A stretch of DNA of 64,000 bases from Leeuwenhoekiella polynyae (GCF_042683665.1 NZ_JBHUOO010000010.1), one strand, 5' to 3'. Counted from the stretch's first letter, positions 53,105-63,216 are shown. The notes: generated by a model from the letters alone, not told the origin. Translations and numbers: made by a program.

Positions 53105-54637
53105 TTATTCCCACTCAATAGTTGCCGGTGGTTTTGAACTGATGTCATAGACTACTCTATTAACGCCTTTAACCTTATTTATTATATCATTTGAGGTCTT
53201 TTGCAGAAAATTATAAGGAAGGTTTACCCAATCTGCAGTCATACCATCTGTACTTTCTACAGCTCTAAGTGCAACACATTTCTCATAAGTACGCTCATCT
53301 CCCATCACACCGACTGAATCAACTGGTAATAACATAGCGCCAGCCTGCCAAACCTGATCATAAAGACCCCATTCACGCAAACCGTTAATAAAGATCGCAT
53401 CAACTTCTTGAAGAATACGCACTTTTTCTGGTGTGATATCTCCCAAAATTCTAATCGCAAGCCCAGGTCCAGGGAATGGATGTCTACCCAATAAAGTTGG
53501 ACTCATATCCATACTGGCACCTACACGCCTTACTTCATCTTTAAAAAGCATACGAAGCGGCTCTACCACTTTAAGCTTCATAAAATCTGGTAAACCACCT
53601 ACATTATGATGTGATTTTATAGTTGCTGAAGGACCTCCTGTTGCAGAAACAGATTCTATAACATCAGGATAAATTGTTCCTTGCGCCAACCATTTAGCAT
53701 CTTCTACCATATGCGCTTCATCATCAAAAACTTCGATAAAGACACGACCTATAGTTTTTCTTTTTTCTTCTGGATCACTTTTACCGGCAAGAGCGTCTAG
53801 AAAACGTGCCGAAGCATCAACCCCTTTCACGTTTAGGCCCATTCCCTCATATTGTTTCAACACATCGTGAAACTCGTTTTTACGAAGCAAACCGTTATTT
53901 ACAAAAATACAGTGTAGATTTTTTCCTATGGCTTTATGCAGTAACATCGCAGCTACAGAGCTGTCAACACCTCCAGAAAGGCCAAGAATTACTTTGTCTG
54001 TACCTATTTTCTTTTTTAATTCTGCAACTGTAGTGTCTACAAAAGTATCTGGAGTCCAGCTTTGTTCAACTTTTGCGATATTGATTAAGAAATTCTCTAA
54101 TATTTTTTTTCCATCTGTTGAATGATAGACCTCAGGGTGAAACTGAATTGCATACGTCTCTTCACCACCTATACGATATGCTGCATTTTCTACATCGTGC
54201 GTACTGGCTAATCTCACAGAGCCTTCCGGCAGAGCCTTTATCGTATCACTGTGACTCATCCACACCTGGCTACCTACTTCTACACCCTCAAAAAACGGTT
54301 CACTCTCCTTTATCATCGAAAGATTTGCCCGCCCATACTCACGGGTATTAGACTGACCAACTTCTCCTCCATGGAAATGAGCCAGATATTGTGCCCCATA
54401 GCAAACACCTAGTAAAGGCTTTACACCTCGTATCTTAGAAAGATCTGGATGCGGCGCATTTTCAGCACGAACTGATGATGGAGATCCGGAAAGAATTACA
54501 GCTTTATAACTGTTTAAATCTTCAGGTAAATTATTAAATGGTTTTATTTCGCAGAAAATATTGAGTTCCCGTATGCGTCTTGCAATTAACTGGGTATACT
54601 GCGAACCGAAATCTAGAATGAGTACGTTATTTTGCAT
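53105..54637 (-). CDS. guaA: GMP synthase (glutamine-hydrolysing)
   Basis: 510 residues from MQNNVLILDFGSQYTQLIAR. An upstream ATG would add five residues ahead of the conserved start. It has a class I glutamine amidotransferase with the GVCYGAQ nucleophile elbow and FHPEVYHS, the ATP-PPase P-loop GLSGGVDSSV, and a C-terminal dimerisation domain ending KPPATIEWE. It converts XMP to GMP in purine biosynthesis. Confidence 0.98.
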   Translation of the reverse strand: MQNNVLILDFGSQYTQLIARRIRELNIFCEIKPFNNLPEDLNSYKAVILSGSPSSVRAENAPHPDLSKIRGVKPLLGVCYGAQYLAHFHGGEVGQSNTREYGRANLSMIKESEPFFEGVEVGSQVWMSHSDTIKALPEGSVRLASTHDVENAAYRIGGEETYAIQFHPEVYHSTDGKKILENFLINIAKVEQSWTPDTFVDTTVAELKKKIGTDKVILGLSGGVDSSVAAMLLHKAIGKNLHCIFVNNGLLRKNEFHDVLKQYEGMGLNVKGVDASARFLDALAGKSDPEEKRKTIGRVFIEVFDDEAHMVEDAKWLAQGTIYPDVIESVSATGGPSATIKSHHNVGGLPDFMKLKVVEPLRMLFKDEVRRVGASMDMSPTLLGRHPFPGPGLAIRILGDITPEKVRILQEVDAIFINGLREWGLYDQVWQAGAMLLPVDSVGVMGDERTYEKCVALRAVESTDGMTADWVNLPYNFLQKTSNDIINKVKGVNRVVYDISSKPPATIEWE

Positions 54638-54652
54638 AGGCAAAAATAGCAT

Positions 54653-54991
54653 TTCTATCTATTTTCAGTAAGTCAAAAATCATTCTTATTTTCACATTTA
54701 ATAAACAATTTTTAAGGGAGCAGAAAATTCACTTTACTACTTCAACTTCTTAAAATATATTAGAATTAATTTAAACTAAATTAGACATTTTACATCCTAA
54801 AATCGACTAAATGCTTCTATGTTGATATTTTAAAAAGTATCATCCTACACTAAATACAAACCACATACTATTAATCATTTACATTTTTAATAATATAGTT
54901 AAGGATTTGATACTTATACACTCTAAATTTCTTAATAAGCTAATAATCAACTAAAAATATAATTATCAGCAATATATCAGAGTTTAATTTT
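54653..54991. other. AT-rich intergenic region between guaA and the XRE regulator
   Basis: Divergent gene starts at each side. No open frame, repeat or RNA is visible. It must hold the guaA promoter; no clear element was found. Confidence 0.5.
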
Positions 54992-54999
54992 TATATTTG
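54992..54999 (+). promoter_or_regulatory. -7 element of the XRE/S24 gene
   Basis: TATATTTG matches TAnnTTTG, 35 nt before the ATG. An imperfect palindrome (tttg-aa-caaa) overlaps its end and could be an operator. Confidence 0.55.
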
Positions 55000-55034
55000 A
55001 ACAAATTAGATGTTCCCTAAACCTAATCTATAAA

Positions 55035-55769
55035 ATGTCTATATCAAAACAACTTAAAGCGCTCAGAGAAAAGACTTCTTTGTCTCAAAAGAAAGTTGCC
55101 GAAGAGCTCGGTATTACTCAAGGTGCCTATTCCTTAATTGAAAATGGGCAAAACTCTATCACTACAGAACATTTACTTACACTAAGCAGACTTTATAGTG
55201 TTCCTACAGATCGCATTTTAAAAGGCTCTCATAATTCTATAATGATGAGCTCTACAAATGGATTTGTACCACTTATCAACGTTGAAGCGAGAGCTGGTTT
55301 TATCGAAAATCGCGACAATGAACAGTGGATGTCTACTTTAGACATGTTTAAGCTTCCGGGTTATGAACCTGCTCAAGGTCAAAAACTTTTTGAAGTTGAA
55401 GGTGATAGCATGATGCCTACGCTAATGCACGGTGATATATTGATCACACAGCATACAGAAGACCTCTCTGAAATATTAGATGGTTCTGTGGCAGTTATAG
55501 TTACTACAAAATCTGTATTGACTAAACGTATTAAAAAAGACCTTCCTAACAATGCTATTATTTTAATTAGTGATAATAGCAAGTATGAGAGTATAAGCTA
55601 TGATCTAGAAAATATTCTAGAAATCCTTATTGTAAGGGGTAAAATCACAAGTTCGCTCAATGTTGTAGACATGGATGCTAATAAGCGTGTACAGCATTTA
55701 GAGAACCAAGTTGATAAGTTACAAAGCGATATGAGTAAACTCATAGAGAAAATAAATAAACTGGTTTAA
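55035..55769 (+). CDS. XRE-family transcriptional regulator with S24 (LexA/CI-like) domain and coiled coil
   Basis: 244 residues. An N-terminal helix-turn-helix (about 5-60, LSQKKVAEELGITQGAYSLI) is followed by an S24 peptidase-like domain with catalytic Ser125 (in VEGDSMMPTL) and likely Lys164 (in SVLTKRIKK). The end, about 215-244, is a coiled coil (heptads in VQHLENQVDKLQSDMSKLIE). No clear SOS-type cleavage pair is placed as in LexA, though AG occurs at 87-88. It could be a stress-responsive repressor. Terminated by a hairpin 17 nt past its stop. Confidence 0.88.
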   Translation: MSISKQLKALREKTSLSQKKVAEELGITQGAYSLIENGQNSITTEHLLTLSRLYSVPTDRILKGSHNSIMMSSTNGFVPLINVEARAGFIENRDNEQWMSTLDMFKLPGYEPAQGQKLFEVEGDSMMPTLMHGDILITQHTEDLSEILDGSVAVIVTTKSVLTKRIKKDLPNNAIILISDNSKYESISYDLENILEILIVRGKITSSLNVVDMDANKRVQHLENQVDKLQSDMSKLIEKINKLV

Positions 55770-55785
55770 AACCTCAGTTTTCTTC

Positions 55786-55818
55786 AAAAAAATCCGGTCT
55801 GAAATAGACCGGATTTTT
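55786..55818. terminator. Convergent terminator
   Basis: AAAAAATCCGGTCT-GAAAT-AGACCGGATTTTT between the XRE gene and the convergent lipoprotein gene. Confidence 0.9.
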
Positions 55819-55837
55819 CATTTAATTTAAATCTTAA

Positions 55838-56719
55838 TTAGCCTTTAGTAACGCGACCTACAGGAAATGATGCCGTATTTATCTGCATTTTATTTGTAAC
55901 TTCAGAACCAGCTTCTTCTGTAATAGTACCAGTCAAAGGTCTTAAAACAAAAGGCTTTGTTTCATCATTATCAGGATTTGGCTCTATGGTAATAAATGCC
56001 TTTCTTCCTAAAAGATTTGGTGCAGTATTTATACCATACAATTGAGAAAGTAAGCTGACATTTATAAAATCTTCTCCCGGAAAATCTGGAGCTGGATTGA
56101 TATTACGACTAAATACATCTGTTTCATCAGCATTATTTACATTAGTAAACTTCCCTGTTGAAACATTAACATCGCCGCTTGCTCCCTGTAATGTAACCCA
56201 TCCTTCGTATTTCCAACCAGAAGGAAGTGTTGGTAATTTAAGACCAGGCTGCCCTGTTGAAGGTACATACCAGTAAAGTCCACTATTTTCATTTGTAGTT
56301 ACATCGTCTGTGGGTGTTTGTAATACAAATTGTCCAGAAGCAGTTGTATAAGAACCAAAGGTATCAGTAACATCAACAGTTGCTGCATTACCAACAAAAT
56401 CACCACTAAGTATAATAGACTGACTAATTTCTGAACTTGGATCATTGCCCGGCTCAATACTCAGTACAAAACCCACAGCGTCATCAACTTGCCCAGTTAA
56501 CGCCTGAAAAGTCTTTGGGAAATCTACATCTGTAAATCTACCCAGAGACACAAGATTTGTACCTGTTACCAACCAAGCCTGATATTCTGCCCCAGAATCT
56601 AGTCGTTCTAATCCTGAAATATCAACAGTTACATCAGATCGATCTACCGAATCATCTCCTGAACAAGAAGCAAAAAAGATAGCAGCAAATAATATTGTTA
56701 ATAGATTAAGTTTTTTCAT
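55838..56719 (-). CDS. Lipoprotein with two RskA-like (anti-sigma-K extracytoplasmic) repeats
   Basis: 293 residues. Lipobox IFFASC in the leader (MKKLNLLTILFAAIFFASCS). Two related beta domains follow. One lies at about 35-125 (EYQAWLVTGTNLVSLGRFTD, VGFVLSIEPGNDPSSEISQS). The other lies at about 165-270 (KYEGWVTLQG, VSTGKFTN, KAFITIEPNPDNDETKPFVL). The YxxWLV...SxGxF...EPxxD pattern is that of the C-terminal domain of RskA-type anti-sigma factors, here without any cytoplasmic anti-sigma part or zinc-finger. Role unknown; transcribed alone between two terminators. An ATG eight codons upstream is possible but gives a poorer signal peptide. Confidence 0.72.
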   Translation of the reverse strand: MKKLNLLTILFAAIFFASCSGDDSVDRSDVTVDISGLERLDSGAEYQAWLVTGTNLVSLGRFTDVDFPKTFQALTGQVDDAVGFVLSIEPGNDPSSEISQSIILSGDFVGNAATVDVTDTFGSYTTASGQFVLQTPTDDVTTNENSGLYWYVPSTGQPGLKLPTLPSGWKYEGWVTLQGASGDVNVSTGKFTNVNNADETDVFSRNINPAPDFPGEDFINVSLLSQLYGINTAPNLLGRKAFITIEPNPDNDETKPFVLRPLTGTITEEAGSEVTNKMQINTASFPVGRVTKG

Positions 56720-56780
56720 AAAAAATTTTTTAAGTTGTTTCAAATTTATAAACGCAAATAGCGTGCAAAAATTTCAATAA

Positions 56781-56813
56781 AAAAACCAAACCGCCCTAAA
56801 GCGGTTTGGTTTT
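56781..56813 (-). terminator. Terminator after aconitase
   Basis: AAAACCAAACCGC-CCTAAA-GCGGTTTGGTTTT stem, 21 nt past the aconitase stop. Confidence 0.9.
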
Positions 56814-56834
56814 AATAAATATTTAGTAAAACGC

Positions 56835-59099
56835 TTAGGCGTTTTGCTTTTTGATCAAGTTTAAAGCAGAACCTTCTCTATACCATGCGATTTGCGCATC
56901 GTTATATGTATGATTTGCCATAATTGTATCTTTACTTCCATCTGCGTGAGTAACTTCAATAGTTAAAGGCTTATCCGGAGCAAATTCTTCGATATCAACA
57001 AAACTGAATGTATCATCCTCCTGAATCAAATCATAATCATTTTCGTTATCAAAAGTCAACCCTAACATTCCTTGCTTTTTAAGATTTGTTTCATGTATAC
57101 GAGCAAAAGACTTAACTAAAACCGCTGCAACACCTAAGAAACGAGGTTCCATAGCTGCATGTTCACGAGAAGAACCTTCACCATAATTATGGTCTCCCAC
57201 TACAATAGTTTTAATTCCCTTAGCCTTGTATTCACGCTGTGTATCTGGTACACCTCCAAATTCTCCTGTCAACTGATTTTTAACGAAATTCGTTTTCTTA
57301 TTATAAGCATTTACAGCACCAATAAGACAGTTGTTCGAAATATTATCTAAGTGACCTCTATATCGTAACCAAGGCCCAGCCATTGAAATGTGATCTGTAG
57401 TACACTTACCAAAAGCTTTGATAAGCAACTTAACCTCTTTTAATTCTGAATCCTGAATGGGTGTAAAAGGCTCTAATAATTCTAAACGTTCACTATCTTC
57501 TGCAACTTTAACCTCTACGGAACTACCATCTTCAGTAGGTGCAAGATACCCATTCTCATCAACAGCAAAGCCTTTTGGCGGAAGTTCAAGACCTACAGGA
57601 ACATCTAATTTCACCTGCTCTCCATCCTCGTTCAATAACGTGTCTGTCATAGGATCAAAATCTAAACGACCCGAAATAGCTATTGCTGCAACCATTTCTG
57701 GAGATCCTACGAAAGCATGCGTATTAGGATTACCATCAGCACGTTTTGAGAAGTTACGGTTGAAAGAATGAACAATTGTATTTTTCTCTTCACCCTTGCG
57801 GTCACTACGATCCCACTGACCAATACAAGGACCACAGGCATTTGTAAATATAGTAGCACCTAAATTTTCGAAAACTTCTAATAAACCATCTCGCTCAGCT
57901 GTAAATCTAATCTGCTCAGAACCCGGGTTGATACCAAAATCACTCTTAGGTTTTAATTTTTTATCTATAGCCTGTTGGGCAATTGAAGCAGCTCTAGACA
58001 AATCTTCGTAAGAAGAGTTTGTACAAGAACCTATAAGCCCCCAATCTACTTTGAGAGGCCAGTCATTTTCAGCAGCTTTCTTTCCTAATTCTCCTACTGG
58101 GGTAGCAAGATCTGGAGTAAAAGGACCATTAAGGTGTGGACGTAATTCTGAAAGGTTAATTTCAATAACTTCATCAAAGTATTGCTCAGGATTAGCATAC
58201 ACTTCATCATCTCCAGTTAAATACTCTTTAATTTCATTTGCAGCATCTGCAACATCAGCACGGTCTGTAGCACGTAAGAAACGCTCCATAGACTCGTCAT
58301 AGCCAAATGTTGACGTGGTAGCACCTATCTCTGCCCCCATATTACAAATGGTACCTTTTCCTGTCGCAGAAAGATTTTTAGCTCCAGGGCCAAAATATTC
58401 TACAATAGCACCCGTTCCACCTTTTACAGTAAGAATACCAGCTACCTTAAGAATAACATCTTTAGAAGCAGTCCATCCATTCAACTCACCGGTTAACTTA
58501 ACACCTATTAGCTTAGGGAATTTAAGTTCCCAAGGCATACCTGCCATCACATCTACTGCATCAGCGCCACCTACACCTATAGCAACCATACCAAGACCAC
58601 CAGCATTTACCGTATGACTATCTGTACCTATCATCATTCCTCCCGGGAATGCATAGTTTTCTAAAACCACTTGATGAATAATACCCGCACCCGGTTTCCA
58701 GAAACCAATACCGTATTTATTAGAAACAGATTCTAAGAAATCAAAAACCTCATTACTGGTTTCATTTGCTCTTTTTAAATCTTTTTTAGCGCCCTGCTTT
58801 GCCTGAATCAAGTGATCACAATGTACTGTAGTAGGTACAGCAACATTTTTTTTACCCGCTTGCATAAATTGTAATAACGCCATCTGAGCTGTAGCATCCT
58901 GACAAGCAATACGATCTGGAGCAAAATCTACATAGTCCTTACCACGTACAAATGCTCTATCGGTTTTACCATCCCAAAGGTGAGAGTATAATATTTTTTC
59001 TGCCAGTGTTAAAGGCTTACCTGTAATTTCGCGAGCAGCGTCTACACGCTCTGCAACTTTACTGTAAACCGATTTGATCATATCAATATCAAATGCCAT
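56835..59099 (-). CDS. Aconitate hydratase
   Basis: 754 residues, the mitochondrial-type single-chain aconitase. 4Fe-4S ligands are Cys359 (GLIGSCTNSSYEDL), Cys422 and Cys425 (NACGPCIGQWDRSD). Substrate motifs MMIGTDSHTVNAGGLG and the swivel-domain GDHNYGEGSSREHAAMEPRF are intact. It isomerises citrate to isocitrate in the TCA cycle. Transcribed alone, with about 250 nt of upstream sequence. Confidence 0.97.
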   Translation of the reverse strand: MAFDIDMIKSVYSKVAERVDAAREITGKPLTLAEKILYSHLWDGKTDRAFVRGKDYVDFAPDRIACQDATAQMALLQFMQAGKKNVAVPTTVHCDHLIQAKQGAKKDLKRANETSNEVFDFLESVSNKYGIGFWKPGAGIIHQVVLENYAFPGGMMIGTDSHTVNAGGLGMVAIGVGGADAVDVMAGMPWELKFPKLIGVKLTGELNGWTASKDVILKVAGILTVKGGTGAIVEYFGPGAKNLSATGKGTICNMGAEIGATTSTFGYDESMERFLRATDRADVADAANEIKEYLTGDDEVYANPEQYFDEVIEINLSELRPHLNGPFTPDLATPVGELGKKAAENDWPLKVDWGLIGSCTNSSYEDLSRAASIAQQAIDKKLKPKSDFGINPGSEQIRFTAERDGLLEVFENLGATIFTNACGPCIGQWDRSDRKGEEKNTIVHSFNRNFSKRADGNPNTHAFVGSPEMVAAIAISGRLDFDPMTDTLLNEDGEQVKLDVPVGLELPPKGFAVDENGYLAPTEDGSSVEVKVAEDSERLELLEPFTPIQDSELKEVKLLIKAFGKCTTDHISMAGPWLRYRGHLDNISNNCLIGAVNAYNKKTNFVKNQLTGEFGGVPDTQREYKAKGIKTIVVGDHNYGEGSSREHAAMEPRFLGVAAVLVKSFARIHETNLKKQGMLGLTFDNENDYDLIQEDDTFSFVDIEEFAPDKPLTIEVTHADGSKDTIMANHTYNDAQIAWYREGSALNLIKKQNA

Positions 59100-59348
59100 A
59101 TCTAAGTTTTAGTTAAATGAATTTGTAATTTACATACGCTCGAAAGCGGCTTTAAAATTACGAAAAAGCGTAGAAAATATGAAGCCTAAACATAGATTAA
59201 GGCTATATCTCTATAAAAGCTAAATTTATTGCAAATACAACTAATAATATATCGATTTCGTTGCTTAATTATGATAATTAGTTAGTTACAAACCGGATGT
59301 TATTAAAAAACTCTTCTAAAACATTATTTAGAGTCCTTCTATATTAGT

Positions 59349-60302
59349 TTATAATAAGCTATTTATAATTTTATTAAGGGTTAAGCCTTCTGCCTCAGCT
59401 TTGTAGTTCTTGAGCAATCTATGCCCTAGTATTCCCTGCGCCACCGCTTGTACATCTTCAATATCTGGTGAATATTTACCGTTTATAGCTGCGTGAGTTT
59501 TAGCAGCAAGAATTAAATTTTGAGATGCTCGTGGGCCTGCTCCCCAATCAATATAATCTTTTACAAGTCGTGGAGCTTCTTGAGAATCTGGTCTGGTTTT
59601 TCCTACCAAAGCAACAGCATATTCAATTACATTATCAGCCACAGGAATCCTACGAATTAACTGTTGATAATTCACAATTTCTTCCGCAGAAAACAAAGAA
59701 TTAGTAATCACATTATTGTTTGAAGTTGTAGCTTTTACAATAGCAACTTCTTCTTCATAAGAAGGGTATCCTAAATTAATAGCAAACATAAAGCGGTCTA
59801 ATTGAGCTTCAGGTAATGGGTAAGTACCCTCCTGCTCTATAGGATTTTGAGTCGCTAATACAAAGTATGGCTTATCTAAAGGATATTGCTTACCAGCAAC
59901 CGTAACTGCCTTCTCTTGCATTGCTTCAAGTAAAGCTGCCTGTGTTTTAGGAGGCGTACGGTTTATCTCATCTGCAAGAATAATATTTGCAAAAACAGGA
60001 CCTTTTAAGAACTTAAAATTACGAGACTCATCTAAGATTTCTGCTCCTACAATATCACTGGGCATTAAGTCTGGCGTAAACTGTATACGCTTAAAATCTA
60101 GACCCAAAGCTTGAGCAATGGTATTTACCATCAAGGTTTTTGCGAGTCCCGGCACTCCTATTAAGAGTGCATGACCACCAGAGAATATTGAAATTATAAT
60201 TTGATCAACAACTTCTTCCTGACCTATAATTACTCTGGATATTTCCTTTTTTAAATCCTGATAACGGGTGACCAGTGCATCAATCGCTTTTGCGTCTGAC
60301 AT
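59349..60302 (-). CDS. MoxR-family AAA+ ATPase (second copy)
   Basis: 317 residues. Walker A IGVPGLAKTLMVN, Walker B IILADEINRTPPKTQAA, sensor VLATQNPIEQEGTYPLPEAQ. It differs from the 44.8-kb MoxR by lacking the acidic extension and having a different C-terminal lid. It follows the SurA-like gene by 3 nt. No DUF58 gene is next to it in the window. Confidence 0.95.
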   Translation of the reverse strand: MSDAKAIDALVTRYQDLKKEISRVIIGQEEVVDQIIISIFSGGHALLIGVPGLAKTLMVNTIAQALGLDFKRIQFTPDLMPSDIVGAEILDESRNFKFLKGPVFANIILADEINRTPPKTQAALLEAMQEKAVTVAGKQYPLDKPYFVLATQNPIEQEGTYPLPEAQLDRFMFAINLGYPSYEEEVAIVKATTSNNNVITNSLFSAEEIVNYQQLIRRIPVADNVIEYAVALVGKTRPDSQEAPRLVKDYIDWGAGPRASQNLILAAKTHAAINGKYSPDIEDVQAVAQGILGHRLLKNYKAEAEGLTLNKIINSLL

Positions 60303-60305
60303 AGA

Positions 60306-61751
60306 TTATTTTTTTAACCAGTTGCTACTATACTCGCAATTTCTAAAATCTCCATTTAATTTGATATAGGTCTCAGCAATTTTTTCGTCTTGCCATTTTT
60401 CGATGGCTTTTATACGCTTAGCTTGTAGCGCAAAGTTTTTAATCTTCACATAATCAATTGCAAAATCTGCTTCGTGTTCTTCTATTCGATCTGAAACAGT
60501 ATAGATCTCATAGCGCGTTTTACCAGTACGAGTTGGGTTATTAAAGGCAATAGAAATCTCGCCTTCTTTCAAGTTTTGAACTTTAGGATACAATTCTGGA
60601 GGTAAGTTTTTAAGCTCAAACATACGGTCTTGAGTTACCGGATTTATCATAATACCACCATCACTAGCGGTTTCTTTTTCGTCAGAAAATTCTTTTGCAG
60701 CTTCAGCAAACGTAATTTCACCAGCTTCAATACGTGCTTTTAATTTCTGAATTTTGTCTTTTGCAGCATTTTCTGCTTCAGGTGTTACTTTAGGTATTCT
60801 AAGTATGTGTCGTAAATCAATTTTCTGACCGCGAATTTTTTCTACCTTAATGATATGATAACCAAATTCAGTTTCAAATGGCTTACTCACTTCTCCTTCC
60901 TGAAGGCTAAAAGCTACATCTCTAAATTCTTTTACAAATTGAGATTTACGATCTACATCTCTTATCAAACCACCATCGCCACGAGTAGACTCATCTTCTG
61001 ACCAAAGCACTGCCTTTGTAGCAAAACTGCTACCGTTTTCTACAATGTCATTGCGATAACCATTAAGTTGCTCAATCACTTTATCTTTTTCTTCTTGAGG
61101 AACTTCCGGAATAACTTGAATTTTTGAAATTTCTAATTCTACTCCAAATTGTGGCAAACCATCTTCTTCTAATTGCTTGTAGTATGATCTAATTTCTTCC
61201 GGGGTAACTTCAATCTCTTCAACAATTGTTTGCTGCATGGCTTTAGCCAACTCCTGATTTCTATTCAAATCAAAAAGCTCTTTTTTAAGGTCACTCATTT
61301 TTTCCTTACGGTAAAACTTAAGCACTTTCTCTTCAGAACCTAATTGATTAGTGAAATAATCTATTTGCTGTTGGGTATATGAACGTACCTGATCTTCGTT
61401 AATGGTCACACTATCTACAACCGCGTGATGTGCATACAGCTTATCTTCCATAAGCTTATCTATAACTTTACAGTTAGAAAGATCCTGACCTTCTACTTCC
61501 TGCTGCTTCAAAGACTCTATAGCTTGCTGTATGTCGCTCTCTAAAATCACATACTCTCCTACAACAGCTGCAACACCATCTACCTTAAACGTAGTACCAG
61601 TAGTTAAAGGCTTATCATCAGCCTGAGCTGTTTCTTCTTTAACACTAGTATCTATGATTTCTTGTGCATTTAATCCTGCACTTACACCACAAAAGACAAG
61701 CAGTGTAAACGCTTTAGTTATAAAGTTCAAATTGTTTGTTTTTAATTGCAT
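60306..61751 (-). CDS. SurA-like periplasmic peptidyl-prolyl isomerase
   Basis: 481 residues. Signal peptide (to about 30, SAGLNAQE). N-terminal SurA chaperone part (about 55-195) with the EYVILESDIQQAIESLKQQE pattern. Two parvulin (PpiC) domains lie at about 203-305 (GDGGLIRD, FGYHIIKVE) and 312-410 (LRHILRI, ASDGGIM). It assists outer-membrane protein folding. It overlaps the upstream lipoprotein gene by 38 nt and is followed by moxR. Confidence 0.92.
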   Translation of the reverse strand: MQLKTNNLNFITKAFTLLVFCGVSAGLNAQEIIDTSVKEETAQADDKPLTTGTTFKVDGVAAVVGEYVILESDIQQAIESLKQQEVEGQDLSNCKVIDKLMEDKLYAHHAVVDSVTINEDQVRSYTQQQIDYFTNQLGSEEKVLKFYRKEKMSDLKKELFDLNRNQELAKAMQQTIVEEIEVTPEEIRSYYKQLEEDGLPQFGVELEISKIQVIPEVPQEEKDKVIEQLNGYRNDIVENGSSFATKAVLWSEDESTRGDGGLIRDVDRKSQFVKEFRDVAFSLQEGEVSKPFETEFGYHIIKVEKIRGQKIDLRHILRIPKVTPEAENAAKDKIQKLKARIEAGEITFAEAAKEFSDEKETASDGGIMINPVTQDRMFELKNLPPELYPKVQNLKEGEISIAFNNPTRTGKTRYEIYTVSDRIEEHEADFAIDYVKIKNFALQAKRIKAIEKWQDEKIAETYIKLNGDFRNCEYSSNWLKK

Positions 61752-62577
61752 CCTTAGTAATATCCTTTTCTAATTGTTTAATCAATTCTAATTTTCTTCG
61801 GTTAAGAAGAATTTGTTTTACCGTTGGCAAAACATAGCTTAATGGTGCGTCATCATTACGATCTAGACGATCTTTAATAGCGATCAAATATAATCCTAAT
61901 GAATCACGCAGTTGTAAAAAATCAGTTTTATTTAATAAGCGGCTGCTGTTGTCAATTGTCACCGGAGGGATTTTAGCAATCACTTTATCAAGACTGACCC
62001 AAGTACTGTCGTTCAAGTATTGCGCCTTAAACTGTACAGAAATTGAATCTAAATATCTTTTATCCTCATTATCAAATCGTGTAAACCTCTTTTTTATTTC
62101 TTCTATATTATAATCTGTATCACTCATCTCAAGAAATCTAAACTTGAGTAAAGATTCATTCAGCTTAAAATTTTCTTTGTTCTCATCATAGAAGAGTGAA
62201 GCTTCAGTATCTGTAATTGTACTATCTAAACTACGTGCAACCAGAGCATCTTTATAAGCTTGAGCATACAAATCGAGTTCATATTGATCTACCAGTTTAT
62301 TCAATCGATCTTGTTCATCCAGAGTGATATTCCGCTGTGCGTTATTCATCAATAAACGCTGTGTAGCCCATCGATTTATATAACTGTTTACAATAGTTGT
62401 ACTATCATCTGCATTCATATCAGATGTTACCAGCTTTGCAATATCTTCTTTATACAAATAATGATCTCCCACGCGAGCTACAGGAACACCCGCAGGAGCC
62501 TTAGACCCAAGTAAATCACAAGACACCAGCAAGACTGACATCAGAGCAACTAGCAAATACTTTAAGGTGTTTGACAT
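61714..62577 (-). CDS. SurA-N-like lipoprotein
   Basis: 287 residues from MSNTLKYLLVALMSVLLVSC (lipobox LLVSC). The N-terminal region resembles the chaperone part of SurA (VARVGDHYLYKEDIAKLVTS), but there is no recognisable parvulin domain. The rest is helical with many charged residues. It is probably a second envelope chaperone or assembly factor working with the following SurA-like protein. Overlap of 38 nt with that gene supports co-translation. Confidence 0.75.
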   Translation of the reverse strand: MSNTLKYLLVALMSVLLVSCDLLGSKAPAGVPVARVGDHYLYKEDIAKLVTSDMNADDSTTIVNSYINRWATQRLLMNNAQRNITLDEQDRLNKLVDQYELDLYAQAYKDALVARSLDSTITDTEASLFYDENKENFKLNESLLKFRFLEMSDTDYNIEEIKKRFTRFDNEDKRYLDSISVQFKAQYLNDSTWVSLDKVIAKIPPVTIDNSSRLLNKTDFLQLRDSLGLYLIAIKDRLDRNDDAPLSYVLPTVKQILLNRRKLELIKQLEKDITKDAIKNKQFELYN

Positions 62578-62778
62578 AAATGATTTTACTTTCAGCTTCA
62601 AGAACACGTTAAAGACGGCTCTCTTTACTTAATGTTGCATAAACTTTAAGGTTTGCAAAATTACATATAATATAGGAGAATTAAGACTCGCTGATAGTTC
62701 AGACTTATTCAAGTATTTTTAAATTTAAATTCTAAGCAAACTAATATGCAATAACTTTAAAAACCTGAATTTTAAGCT

Positions 62779-63216
62779 GTGCAATACACTAAAAAAATTA
62801 TTATAGATCTACCTCTCGAGAAAACGGTAGCGCTTATGGACAACCTTCAGAATTTAAAAAAATGGCAAAAAGGTCTTAAAGAAGCTAAAGTTATTCAAGG
62901 AAAATTTGGAGAAAAAGGTGCTAAAACAGAATTAAAATATGACTTCGGGAAGCGCAAAATGACTTTAATCGAAACAATTCTGGAAACAGATATGCCACAT
63001 TCTCTAGTAGCGGAGTACACTACAAAGAATGTTTATAATATTCAGCGGAACACTTTTGAAGTCACACAGGACGGAAAAACAATCTGGATCTCTGAAAGTG
63101 AATTTAAGTTTGAAGGTTTTGCAATGAAAACAATCGGTTTTCTAATGTCTGGAGCATTTAAAAAGCAGTCCCTAAAATATATGCGAGACTTTAAGAACTT
63201 TGTAGAAAACCAGTAA
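62779..63216 (+). CDS. SRPBCC-family (START-like) protein
   Basis: 145 residues from a GTG start (VQYTKKIIIDLPLEKTVALM in translation, initiator read as Met). A beta strand, the helix KTVALMDNLQNLKKWQKGLK, then a curved sheet and a long C-terminal helix (SGAFKKQSLKYMRDFKNFVE) give the SRPBCC ligand-cavity fold. The family binds hydrophobic ligands. Ligand unknown. Divergent from the SurA-N-like gene. Confidence 0.8.
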   Translation: MQYTKKIIIDLPLEKTVALMDNLQNLKKWQKGLKEAKVIQGKFGEKGAKTELKYDFGKRKMTLIETILETDMPHSLVAEYTTKNVYNIQRNTFEVTQDGKTIWISESEFKFEGFAMKTIGFLMSGAFKKQSLKYMRDFKNFVENQ

